64,000 bases of DNA from CAVQJU01 sp963712905 (GTDB lineage Bacteria > Acidobacteriota > Vicinamibacteria > Vicinamibacterales > CAVVIG01), in contig CAVQJU010000001.1 of assembly GCA_963712905.1 (NCBI GenBank), positions 1-64,000 of the forward strand, in the 5' to 3' direction. A program made the position numbers and the translations under genes. Below the pieces are notes generated by a model that was not told the DNA's origin, did no database searches, and worked only from the letters and a program-made list of their open reading frames with translations. Positions 57,501 to 64,000 of the stretch are shown piece after piece (position 1 is the stretch's first letter; each line of letters starts with the position of its first letter).

Positions 57501-58307
57501 AGAGGTGACAACGGACTGATGCTGCGCCAGCGCGTCGGGCGACGTATGGTCCAGACCGTCGAGTCTGACGAAGAGCGCGCAGATCGTGCGCCGCTGAGGA
57601 ATCCACGCCGAGTAGCCCTCGCCGGAAAATTCCTGGACTCGCCTGGGGACGAGCGCCGCGAGCTCCTGTGTCGGCGACACCGGCGGCGCGATTTCCGGAT
57701 TGATCGCCTCCCCCGCGAACGCCGCGTCGCCTGGCGATGGCGCGGCGAAGGGGCCGGCGGCGGGCGCGACGACGGTTTCGCCGGGCGACGCCTGTACGGC
57801 GGCGGCGCACGCGTCACGAACTGCGCGGCCCGCGAGCAGCACCTGCCAGCGTTCGTCTCCGCCCAGGCGCGCGGCCCAGATGTCGCCCGCGCCGATGCCG
57901 ACGTGCAGCCGCGGCGAAGCCGTGGACGTCGAGCGCACGGCGAGGCGCGACGCCGCGTGGAGCAGGCGCGCGCAGTCGCTCGCCCGCCGGAGCGCGCGTG
58001 CCACGTTGTCGTCGTCGGCCGGCCAGTACGCGATGAACGCGTCGCCGGCAAAGCACGCGATTTCTCCGGCGGTCTGGTCGACCGCGGCGACGTGCCCGCG
58101 AAACGCGACGTCCAGGATCTGGCCGAGCTGTTCGACGCCGTTCGCGCCCTGCGCGCACAACGTCTCCGCGAGCGCCGTGTAATCCGAGATGTCGGCGAAC
58201 AGGACAGCCCCGCGAAACGTGGTGCTCGCGGCGGCACGGGCATCGTCCTGAACGCGGCCGAGCCTCTGCAGCAGCGCGCCGGCGACGAAGCTTTCCAGTC
58301 GGTTCAT
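54435..58307 (-). CDS. cyclase-homology / AAA ATPase / TPR signalling protein (soluble adenylyl cyclase-like)
   Basis: The 1290-residue protein has two class III cyclase homology domains (about 30-190 and 235-400). A NACHT/AAA-type ATPase follows with Walker A GEAGLGKT at 450 and Walker B LLVLEDCHWMD, then a long TPR-like helical tail. The first cyclase domain keeps VLFADISDYTALA and CFAGDAFIAYW, the two metal aspartates; the second (LFVRLDGLDHTS) looks degenerate. This order matches mammalian soluble adenylyl cyclase and many bacterial relatives. It starts 17 bases after the FadL gene. It may make cAMP or serve as a regulatory ATPase; activity is not certain. Confidence 0.85.
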   Translation of the reverse strand: MNRLESFVAGALLQRLGRVQDDARAAASTTFRGAVLFADISDYTALAETLCAQGANGVEQLGQILDVAFRGHVAAVDQTAGEIACFAGDAFIAYWPADDDNVARALRRASDCARLLHAASRLAVRSTSTASPRLHVGIGAGDIWAARLGGDERWQVLLAGRAVRDACAAAVQASPGETVVAPAAGPFAAPSPGDAAFAGEAINPEIAPPVSPTQELAALVPRRVQEFSGEGYSAWIPQRRTICALFVRLDGLDHTSPDALAQHQSVVTSLHTALRPYTGSTGALLLDDKGLVFTLCLGMPHDAHADDALRAVRAGLAIQAELARLGIGCSIGVAAGPGVCMTLGGPQRRHYWAVGRFMHIAGRLMEAAGSGMLCTEEVADRVRRSVSLAPERPLALKGLRWPLRSFRVRDAAAVDDAADVLFGREDEQGTLDQCLDRFETGSGTVLWLVGEAGLGKTALVQYLRQAAARRRIACLAGGAGSVELDVPYVAWRPVFASLLNLPAAPDQISQSARRAALGDIRHPQLAPLVNAVMPGFLDETPLTQSISGQARADATSSLLSEIIASRAGNRFLLVLEDCHWMDSASWRLLLRVAQDYPSACIVLTSRPSVDVQELGTLRRLEPFTEMKLTPLRPAAIGSLVERVLGDQSADPAVIDEITKRAVGNPLFAREYALLLTTDSRQREFADVPPARPPSGRTDAVPVTVRSLIASRLDALPPSDDLALKAASVIGDGFTVDLLEGVYPGDPHGKPLDAILASLTERQLIAPGEIERSFVFPHALIREVTYEQLTREQRRDLHRRAAETIERERRSDVRQDVALLAHHWSHAEVPRRAIEFSDRAASQALAAGAFEEANRLLVACIQLEKENETGAALADRIRWFRQVADARHGMGQLESRSAAAHQALKLAGRLRSHASLGLVAQATGHLCRLQLNEVLPVSWRTTDTSPALDIARAYRHSAEVCYFNNDMLGMICDSVSAVACASSRGPSAVLAGASTELGGILSIAGLRRIGERILQRSIVMAEAAHEQAAQAYAHMISCLYYVGIGDWPSAERSAERCQELCEPMDDRVNWTNAQAVRFWMSHYRSHDSAAYDAARSLRDRAGETGNRQHQAWAFRFLALCALRSGNAREAVSQLQAGLECLGETAALNERIPTLGILALAQLRNGDVWSARATAKEGLAQMVRVRRPIGHSTLEGYSSLLAVALDAWNEERSPQWKHAVRKCLQVLQRYQKSFPVGEPRYRLHRGDYWRLAGSIGAARRSYRRGEAAASRLGMPWEAARCREALAALPALH

Positions 58308-58324
58308 CAGTTTCCAGCGGACGT

Positions 58325-59689
58325 CTACGGCCGATACGTGACCGTGATGCCCAGCAAATCGCCGCGCGAACGGTACACCCCGCTGTTCAGGGCGGTGGTC
58401 GGCGCCTGGCCCGGCGGCGGATTGACGATGCGGCCGCGCCGATCGTCATAGCGGACGAACTGATACGCGAGATCGAGCGTGAACTTCGGGTGCGGGGTCC
58501 AGCCGGCGCCGACCGTGAAGTGATTGCGGGCGGCGTCGGGCAGGAGCGGCGTCACGTTTTCGTCGGGAGCCGCCGCCTGGTTGTGGAAATATCCCCCGCT
58601 CAGCCGGAGCATCGGGTTGATCACATACTGCGCGCCGAGCCGCACGGCGCTGGTGTCGCGGTAGTTCTGCGCGAGCGGCTCGTCCGGCGGAATCGGGTTG
58701 GAGAAATCGAGCGTGACGGTGTCGAAGGCAGACCACTGGACCCACTGGTAGTCGGCAAACAGCGTGAGCCGCGGATTCGCCTTCACGCTCACCCCCGCAA
58801 CCAGCTGCGCCGGCATGTCGATCTCGGTGCTCGTGGGCTGCGTTTGCAGCGCCGCCTGCGCGAGGGCCACCGGCGCGTTCAGCGGCGTGCCAACCGGCAG
58901 GCCGAGCACGTTGGGCTTCGTGACCCGGTAGTTGGCAGCAATCGGCGTGAACGTGGCGGTTCCGTCGTAGTGCAGCCTGACGTGCGTGAGATACCGCAGG
59001 CCGAGGTTCACCCGATTGCCGGCCCTCACGATCACGCCCAGGTTGGCGCCGACGCCCATCGCGCCCGACGCCGACAGCGAGGTGTTCTCGAAGTCCGTCT
59101 GCGGATCGACCAGGGCGCCGAACGTCAGCGGTCCGATCAACGGCACCCGTGCCAGATCTTCGCGGCGGTTCAGTTCTACGGAGCTTCGGGCGATGGTGAC
59201 CCCGCCGCCGATCGAGATGCCGGGCGTGACCGCATAGGCCAGCGTCGGCTGCACGTACACCGTCTGGAGCCTGGCGTCGTAGCTGATGAAGCGTCCGCCA
59301 AAGTCGAGCGGCCACGAGATGCGCAGGCCGTACGGGACGTACGCGCCGACGCCGAACGCGAGCTTGCCGTTGATCCCGTACCGGAAATACGCGTGGATGG
59401 GCGGCGCGCCCTTGCCGATCTCGAGGGGCGTGGACGTGCCCTGGTCGCTCGTGAACGAGCCCGATCCAAAAACCAGCGTCGGGCCGCCGCTGATGATGAT
59501 GCGGTTGCCGGCGGTGAGTCCCGCGGGGTTGATGTAGATTGCCGAGCCGTCCTCGCAGGGCTCCGCGACGCCCGCGCCTCCGCGGCTCATCACACACGTT
59601 CCCTGTTCGTAGATGCCGAATCCCTGTGCGTGGGCGGCCGCAGGCAGCAGGGTCACCGAAACAGTCAGAACGGCCAGGCGCGCGAACAT
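58325..59689 (-). CDS. FadL-type outer-membrane hydrophobic compound transporter
   Basis: From the ATG at 59689, behind GAGGGGAG, the 454-residue protein has a signal peptide (MFARLAVLTVSVTLLPAAAHA). The N-terminal hatch typical of FadL follows: GFGIYEQGTCVMSRGGAGVAEPCEDGSAIYINPAGL (short blocks GAGVAE and IYINPAG). Paired beta-strands run to GDLLGITVTYRP. FadL proteins let long-chain fatty acids or aromatic hydrocarbons cross the outer membrane. It is the first gene of an operon with the cyclase-like protein, and is divergent from the cNMP-binding kinase gene. Confidence 0.88.
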   Translation of the reverse strand: MFARLAVLTVSVTLLPAAAHAQGFGIYEQGTCVMSRGGAGVAEPCEDGSAIYINPAGLTAGNRIIISGGPTLVFGSGSFTSDQGTSTPLEIGKGAPPIHAYFRYGINGKLAFGVGAYVPYGLRISWPLDFGGRFISYDARLQTVYVQPTLAYAVTPGISIGGGVTIARSSVELNRREDLARVPLIGPLTFGALVDPQTDFENTSLSASGAMGVGANLGVIVRAGNRVNLGLRYLTHVRLHYDGTATFTPIAANYRVTKPNVLGLPVGTPLNAPVALAQAALQTQPTSTEIDMPAQLVAGVSVKANPRLTLFADYQWVQWSAFDTVTLDFSNPIPPDEPLAQNYRDTSAVRLGAQYVINPMLRLSGGYFHNQAAAPDENVTPLLPDAARNHFTVGAGWTPHPKFTLDLAYQFVRYDDRRGRIVNPPPGQAPTTALNSGVYRSRGDLLGITVTYRP

Positions 59690-59826
59690 GTCGCCGCTCC
59701 CCTCTGGAAGGCGTGATGCGAAGGGTAGAGAAGACGATGCCATACGCGCCTGCAGCCGTCCAGCGCTGATTTCGACGGGGCGACTTACAATCGCGTCTGA
59801 CCGGTGGTGCCTGAAACAAGCCTGCC

Positions 59827-61338
59827 ATGACTGACTGGAACACCATTTCACGCCTGTGCCGGGAAGCGCTTGCCCGCGACACCGACGACCGGCCGCTGTT
59901 CCTCGACCGGGCCTGCGCCGGCAACCCCGACCTCCGGCAGGAGGTTGATTCGCTGCTCGAACCGCTGGCCAGTCCGGAAACCTGCGATCGGCTTCTCCTC
60001 GAGCTCGGCGCGTTGTGGAACGAGAACGACTCGACGACCGATCCGGGTGGCGAGTCCACCCGCGAGGAGACGGCCGGCGAACGCAGCCACCGCATCCTGT
60101 TCAAGTCGTCGCCGTTCTCGGTGCTCGGCTCCGAAACGCTCGACGATCTGCTGTCGGTCATGCACCTTCGCGAATTCGCGGCCGGCGCGCATCTCATGCA
60201 GCAGGGCGATCCGGCCGGATTCCTCCTGCTGCTTCTCACAGGGCGCGCGACCGCGCGTGTGCGCGGCGTGGCGGCCGATCGGCCGCCGGTTGGCGAGTTC
60301 GGTCCCGGCGACATCGTCGGCGAGATGAGCCTCGTGACCGACGAGCCGCGCGTCGCCGACGTCGTCGCGCGGACGCCCGTGCGGGCGCTGCAGCTGTCGG
60401 CGGAAGACTTTCACGTTCTGGCCGACCGGCATCCGGATCTGCGAGTGGTGTTGACCGAGGTCGTCGCCGACCGGCTGGGGCGCACCCGGTACGACGGCCT
60501 GGGCGGGAAGGATGTTCACGGATATCAGATCGTGCAGTGCGTCGGCCGCGGCGGGATGGGCGTCGTCTACGAAGCGACGCAGGTGGCGACCGGCCGGCAG
60601 GTCGCGCTGAAGATGATGAATCACCGGTTGACGTATCAGCTGAGCGCGCGCCGGCGTTTCCGGCGCGAGTCGGCGATTCTCGCCAGCCTCGACCACCCGT
60701 CGCTCGCGCGGGTCTACGAGAGTTTTTCGGCTTATAAGACTGAATTCCTGGCCATGGAGTACTGCCAGGGTCAGACGCTCAGCCAGCTGATCGCCGCGCG
60801 TGGCCCTCTGCGTGAGGAACTCGTACGCCCGCTGCTCGGACAGCTGGCCGTCGCGCTGGCTTATGTGCACGGACAGGGCATCGTCCACCGGGACCTGAAG
60901 CCCGCGAACGTGGTCCTGACGCAGCGCGGTGCCATCAAGCTGATCGATTTCGGCATCGTGATGATCGAGGCGAATTCGGATCTCTGGCCGGCGTTGAAGA
61001 CGACGTCGCTGCCCGCCGGCCTGATCGGGACACCGCGCTACATGGCGCCCGAGCAGTTCTCCGATCGGGTGACGGATCGGCGCGCCGACTACTACGGTCT
61101 CGCGTGCGTCGGGTTCGAGGCGTTGTCGGGGCGGCCGGTCGTTGCCTCGACGGACGCGTTCGACGTCATTCGCGAGCAGGCGCACTTCGTCCTGCCACCC
61201 CGGGAGCAGATCGGCGCGGGCGTGTCGCAGGAGCTCTACGACGTACTGGCCGGAGCGCTGGAGCACGACCCGGATAAGCGAGTTCTCGACCTCGACGCCC
61301 TCGCCACGTGGGCTGCCCCCGTCCACCTCGACTCCTGA
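59827..61338 (+). CDS. Ser/Thr protein kinase with N-terminal cyclic-nucleotide-binding domain
   Basis: The 503-residue protein starts with the short helical region common to acidobacterial kinases (DWNTISRLCREALARDTDDRPLFLDRAC). A cNMP-binding domain follows at about 95-215, with FAAGAHLMQQGDPAGFLLLL and the phosphate cassette GEMSLVTDEPRVADVV. The kinase domain has GRGGMGVVYEA at 240, VALKMM, HRDLKPANV at 354, KLIDFGIV and TPRYMAPEQF. No transmembrane helix is seen, unlike many bacterial PknB-type kinases, so it is cytoplasmic. Its neighbour, divergent across 137 bases, is the FadL-cyclase operon; a cyclic nucleotide from that cyclase could control it. Confidence 0.9.
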   Translation: MTDWNTISRLCREALARDTDDRPLFLDRACAGNPDLRQEVDSLLEPLASPETCDRLLLELGALWNENDSTTDPGGESTREETAGERSHRILFKSSPFSVLGSETLDDLLSVMHLREFAAGAHLMQQGDPAGFLLLLLTGRATARVRGVAADRPPVGEFGPGDIVGEMSLVTDEPRVADVVARTPVRALQLSAEDFHVLADRHPDLRVVLTEVVADRLGRTRYDGLGGKDVHGYQIVQCVGRGGMGVVYEATQVATGRQVALKMMNHRLTYQLSARRRFRRESAILASLDHPSLARVYESFSAYKTEFLAMEYCQGQTLSQLIAARGPLREELVRPLLGQLAVALAYVHGQGIVHRDLKPANVVLTQRGAIKLIDFGIVMIEANSDLWPALKTTSLPAGLIGTPRYMAPEQFSDRVTDRRADYYGLACVGFEALSGRPVVASTDAFDVIREQAHFVLPPREQIGAGVSQELYDVLAGALEHDPDKRVLDLDALATWAAPVHLDS

Positions 61339-61416
61339 CCCTCTTGTGTCCATCCGGTGGTAGTCTTCCGATCGCGTGAGAAGACGGGTGCCGTGACCCG
61401 GAGAACGGAGCAGACC

Positions 61417-62667
61417 ATGACACAACGTCGGAAGTTCGAAGGGCAGGTCGGCGTCGCCGTGGTCGTCGTGCTCGTGCTCGGCGGCGGTGGGGCGTATCGC
61501 GGGATTGTCGGGGCCCAGGGCGCGAAACAGGCGCCGATCTTCGAGGTGGATCCGCTCTGGCCGAAGCCGCTGCCCAACCACTGGGTGACCGGTTCGACGA
61601 TCGGCCTGTCCGTCGACGCGCAGGACAACGTCTGGACCATCCATCGCCCGAACACTGTCGAAGACAACTTCAAGGCCGCCGACATCAAGGTCGGCGACGC
61701 CAGGGGCCGGGACGATGAGGCGCAGCCGGGCGCCCCGAGCGCGCGGCCGGCAACCGGTTCGGCGTCGATCGGCAAGTGCTGTTCGGTGGCGCCGCCGGTC
61801 CTCGTCTACAACCAGGCGGGAAACCTGGTGAAGTCCTGGGGCGGGCCCGGCCAGGGATACGACTGGCCGGACAGCAATCACGGCATCACGATCGATTCAA
61901 AAGGCAACGTCTGGCTGGCCGGCAACGGCCAGAAGGACACGCAGATCCTGAAGTTCAGCGGCGCAGGAGCGTTCCTGTTTCAGCTGGGCAAGCACGGCGT
62001 CCACAACGGCAGCAACGACGTCGAGAATTTCTGGCAGCCCACCAAGATGTACGAAGACGTGGCGGCCAGCGAGATGTACATCTCGGACGGGTACGGCAAC
62101 CGGCGCGTCATCGTGTTCGACACCGAGACCGGGAAGTACAAGCGGCACTGGGGCGCCTATGGCGCGAAGCCGAGCGACGAGCGGATGCCCGCGTACAGCC
62201 CGGGCGGTCCGCCGTCGAAGCAGTTCAATACGGTGCACTGCGTGATCGTCTCGAAGGACGGTTTCGTCTACGTGTGCGACCGTGTGAACGATCGCATTCA
62301 GGTGTTCCGCAAGGACGGGACGTTCGTCAAGGAAGCGTTCATCGACGTCAACACGTTCCGGTCCGGATCCGTCTGGGACCTGACCTTCTCGAGAGACGCG
62401 CAGCAGACCTACATCTACGCGGCGAACGGAGTTGACGAGAAGATCAACATCCTGCTTCGCGACACCCTCCAGGTGCTGACGTCGTTCGGCGACGGCGGGC
62501 GGGCGCCGGGCCAGTTCTTCGGCGTCCACAACCTGGCCACCGATTCGAAGGGCAACCTCTACACCACCGAGACCTACACCGGCGCGCGTCTCCAGCGCTT
62601 CCTCTATAAAGGTGTCGGTCCCGTCACGAAGGCGGAGCAGGGCGTCGTCTGGCCGAAGGGGCGTTAG
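61417..62667 (+). CDS. exported NHL-repeat six-bladed beta-propeller protein, paralogue A
   Basis: From the ATG at 61417, behind GGAG, the 416-residue product has a signal-anchor (VAVVVVLVLGGGGAYRGIVG). FEVDPLWPKPLPNHWVTGSTIGLSVDAQDNVW opens the propeller, followed by blades such as NHGITIDSKGNVWLAGNGQKDTQILKF, YISDGYGNRRVIVFD and DGFVYVCDRVNDRIQVF. The fold resembles peptidyl-alpha-hydroxyglycine lyase-type and other NHL proteins, many without known activity. A second paralogue is convergent at 62873. Confidence 0.85.
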   Translation: MTQRRKFEGQVGVAVVVVLVLGGGGAYRGIVGAQGAKQAPIFEVDPLWPKPLPNHWVTGSTIGLSVDAQDNVWTIHRPNTVEDNFKAADIKVGDARGRDDEAQPGAPSARPATGSASIGKCCSVAPPVLVYNQAGNLVKSWGGPGQGYDWPDSNHGITIDSKGNVWLAGNGQKDTQILKFSGAGAFLFQLGKHGVHNGSNDVENFWQPTKMYEDVAASEMYISDGYGNRRVIVFDTETGKYKRHWGAYGAKPSDERMPAYSPGGPPSKQFNTVHCVIVSKDGFVYVCDRVNDRIQVFRKDGTFVKEAFIDVNTFRSGSVWDLTFSRDAQQTYIYAANGVDEKINILLRDTLQVLTSFGDGGRAPGQFFGVHNLATDSKGNLYTTETYTGARLQRFLYKGVGPVTKAEQGVVWPKGR

Positions 62668-62689
62668 GGCTGTTTAGATAGGCGTGGCG

Positions 62690-62862
62690 GCAGGTCCCAA
62701 GTCCTTGGGCCTTGGTTCTGAGTCCGTCCCAGGTCCAGGGTCCACATCGTCCGCGTATTACGCGCGACTTGCGTGACAACGTGGACCCGGGCCAAGGAAC
62801 AAAGGACGGACTAAGGACAAAGGACGGACCAAGGCCCAAGAACCAAGGACAAAGGACCAGAG
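62690..62862. repeat. repeat-rich spacer with long imperfect inverted repeats
   Basis: The left part (62694-62747) contains GTCCTTGGGCCTTGG, TTCTGAGTCCGTCC and GGGTCCAC. The right part (62782-62859) contains the complements GTGGACCC, GGACGGAC, CCAAGGCCCAAG and AACCAAGGAC, with the word AAGGAC(A/G) repeated several times. GTCCAC at 62739-62744 and GTGGAC at 62781-62786 close an inner stem, within which GCGTA-TT-ACGC forms a small hairpin. It separates the two convergent NHL genes and probably folds as a bidirectional terminator. Confidence 0.55.
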
Positions 62863-62872
62863 CGCCCGGCCG

Positions 62873-64000
62873 TCACCGCGCCGCGGACCCTGCGGCGATT
62901 ACCGTCGTCGGCGGGATCGTGCCGGCTTTCGGCGTGCCGAGGCCCTTGTAGAGGAAGCGCTGGAACCGCCGCGCGTCGAAGTTCTCGCCGACGTAGATGT
63001 TCCCGCGGCCGTCCACGGCGATGGCATGCGGCACGTTGAGCGATCCGCCGAACAGGCCCTGCTGGCCGAACCGGGCGATCACGTTGAGCGACTGGCGATC
63101 CAGGATCCAGACGTGGTGGTTCGCGCCGTCGATCATGTACAGAAAGCGCTGCTGCGGATCGGACGACAGCGCGAAACCCGACGCCGCGCCCTGCAGCAGC
63201 GTCCGCTTCGAGACGAATGTCTCCTTCACGAACGTGCCGTCCTTGCGGAAGACCTGGATGCGGTTGTTCGGGCGATCCGCGACGTAGACGAAGCCGTCGC
63301 GTGAGATCGAAATGTTGTGCGGCAGCCGGAACTGCTGCGCGGGCGGCGCGTCCGGATTGTAGGCGCCAAGCGGCGCGTCGTCCGGCTTGTTGCCGTACGC
63401 GCCCCACATGCGCTTGAACGCGAACGTGCCGGCGTCGAGCACGATCACGCGCCGGTTGCCGTAGCCGTCGGCGACGTAGACCTCGTTCGACACCGGATCG
63501 ATCGTGAGGTTCGCGGGCTTGCCCATGTTCTTCGTGTCGGCGCTTCCGCCGCTCATGCCCGGCTTGCCGAACTGCTGGAGGAATTTCCCTTCGCGCGTGA
63601 ACTTCAGCAGCTGCGCGTCCTTGTCGCCGCTGCCGGCGAGCCACACCGTGTCTTTCTGATCGACGAAGACGCCGTGCTCGATCTGCGGCCAGTCGTAGCC
63701 GGCGCCCGGGCCGCCCCACGAATGCACGAGCGTGCCAGCCTGGTCGAACTCGAGCACGGGCGGCGCCGGAATGCAGCAGTCGGCCTTGGGCGGCGTGTCG
63801 CCGGATCCCGTGAACCGCTCGTTGTTTCGCAGCGTGCCCGGCCGCTGCACGACGTAGATGTGATCCTGCCGATCGACGGCCATGCCGCCGATCGCGCCGA
63901 TGGCCCAGTTCTCGGGCAGGGGCTTGGGAAACGTGGGGTCGTACTCGAAGATGGGAACCTGGGCCGTTTGCGCCAGCGGGGCCCGTGACTGGCCGCTGAA
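62873..64000 (-). CDS. NHL-repeat beta-propeller protein, paralogue B, 5' end beyond window
   Basis: The minus-strand frame is open from base 64000 to the stop at 62873, 375 residues. The visible part begins FSGQSRAPLAQTAQVPIFEYD and continues DPTFPKPLPENWAIGAIGGMAVDRQDHIYVVQRP, closely parallel to paralogue A. Blades include EHGVFVDQKDTVWLAGSGDKDAQLLKF, YVADGYGNRRVIVLDAG and DGFVYVADRPNNRIQVF. The internal ATG at 63883 is not the true start because homology extends beyond it. It is probably secreted; the signal peptide would lie outside the window. Confidence 0.85.
   Translation of the reverse strand, partial: FSGQSRAPLAQTAQVPIFEYDPTFPKPLPENWAIGAIGGMAVDRQDHIYVVQRPGTLRNNERFTGSGDTPPKADCCIPAPPVLEFDQAGTLVHSWGGPGAGYDWPQIEHGVFVDQKDTVWLAGSGDKDAQLLKFTREGKFLQQFGKPGMSGGSADTKNMGKPANLTIDPVSNEVYVADGYGNRRVIVLDAGTFAFKRMWGAYGNKPDDAPLGAYNPDAPPAQQFRLPHNISISRDGFVYVADRPNNRIQVFRKDGTFVKETFVSKRTLLQGAASGFALSSDPQQRFLYMIDGANHHVWILDRQSLNVIARFGQQGLFGGSLNVPHAIAVDGRGNIYVGENFDARRFQRFLYKGLGTPKAGTIPPTTVIAAGSAAR

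Noticed and set aside
59848..61881. Minus-strand open frame of 677 codons
   Set aside because: Antisense to the cNMP-binding kinase, which carries all kinase motifs.

Overview
This is a GC-rich chromosomal window with tightly packed genes. It suggests a Gram-negative soil or sediment Acidobacteriota, with Vicinamibacteria the best guess. The guess rests on a TonB-dependent receptor with an N-terminal carboxypeptidase-regulatory-like domain, DcaP- and FadL-type outer-membrane proteins, six-bladed beta-propeller (NHL) secreted proteins, a multidomain cyclase/AAA/TPR protein, DUF4159 and HdeD proteins, and a c-di-AMP riboswitch. There is no rRNA, tRNA, CRISPR array, integrase, transposase or phage gene, so the taxonomic call is inference.

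Layout. 1-7.6 kb (minus): the 5' part of a GH63/MGH1-type glucosidase, then a translationally coupled operon for a soluble molybdopterin oxidoreductase, its four-cluster ferredoxin subunit and a NuoF-like/GltD-like flavoprotein, the last broken by a frameshift. 7.7-13.4 kb (minus): an envelope and acid-stress block with two HdeD proteins, an exported glutaminase coupled to a DcaP porin, and three small exported proteins. 13.5-17.3 kb: an ABM-fold monooxygenase, a GAF/sigma-54 activator overlapping a bile-acid-symporter-like transporter, and a secreted protein. 17.4-20.1 kb (minus): a cysteine-desulfurase-like enzyme, a DUF4159 protein and a broken exported gene. 20.1-24.0 kb (minus): a coupled ankyrin, membrane-TIR and MFS exporter operon. 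24.0-26.5 kb (minus): an ArsR/SRPBCC unit, a GyrI-like remnant, a frameshifted YjbR gene and a secreted hydrolase. 26.6-29.9 kb: a CDF transporter and an arsenic operon (arsR divergent from arsM, an aquaglyceroporin and arsC) with a visible promoter and operator.

30-39.7 kb: an exported protein behind a sigma-54-like promoter, then two very large adjacent proteins of unknown function (about 1460 and 1110 residues), a flavin-reductase-like fragment and a crystallin-fold/DUF4214 protein. 39.9-44.3 kb: a TonB-dependent receptor with an FCD-type GntR regulator. 44.4-46.4 kb: a c-di-AMP riboswitch in front of a KimA-type potassium importer. 46.4-54.5 kb: a sugar-lactone-oxidase-like flavoprotein divergent from an overlapping PhoD phosphatase, GMC oxidoreductase and Cys-nucleophile hydrolase operon. 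54.4-61.3 kb: a soluble-adenylyl-cyclase-like protein, a FadL porin and a kinase with a cyclic-nucleotide-binding domain, a possible signalling unit. 61.4-64 kb: two convergent NHL propeller paralogues separated by a repeat-rich spacer.

Two cross-cutting observations stand out. Seven genes are interrupted by nine single-base frameshifts although their protein sequence continues cleanly in the next frame; at least two fall in C or G runs, so sequencing or assembly error must be considered before calling them pseudogenes. Two copies of a roughly 52-base double-hairpin repeat with GTAGCG...CGCTAC ends sit between convergent genes, and each supplies the TAG stop codon of the minus-strand gene.
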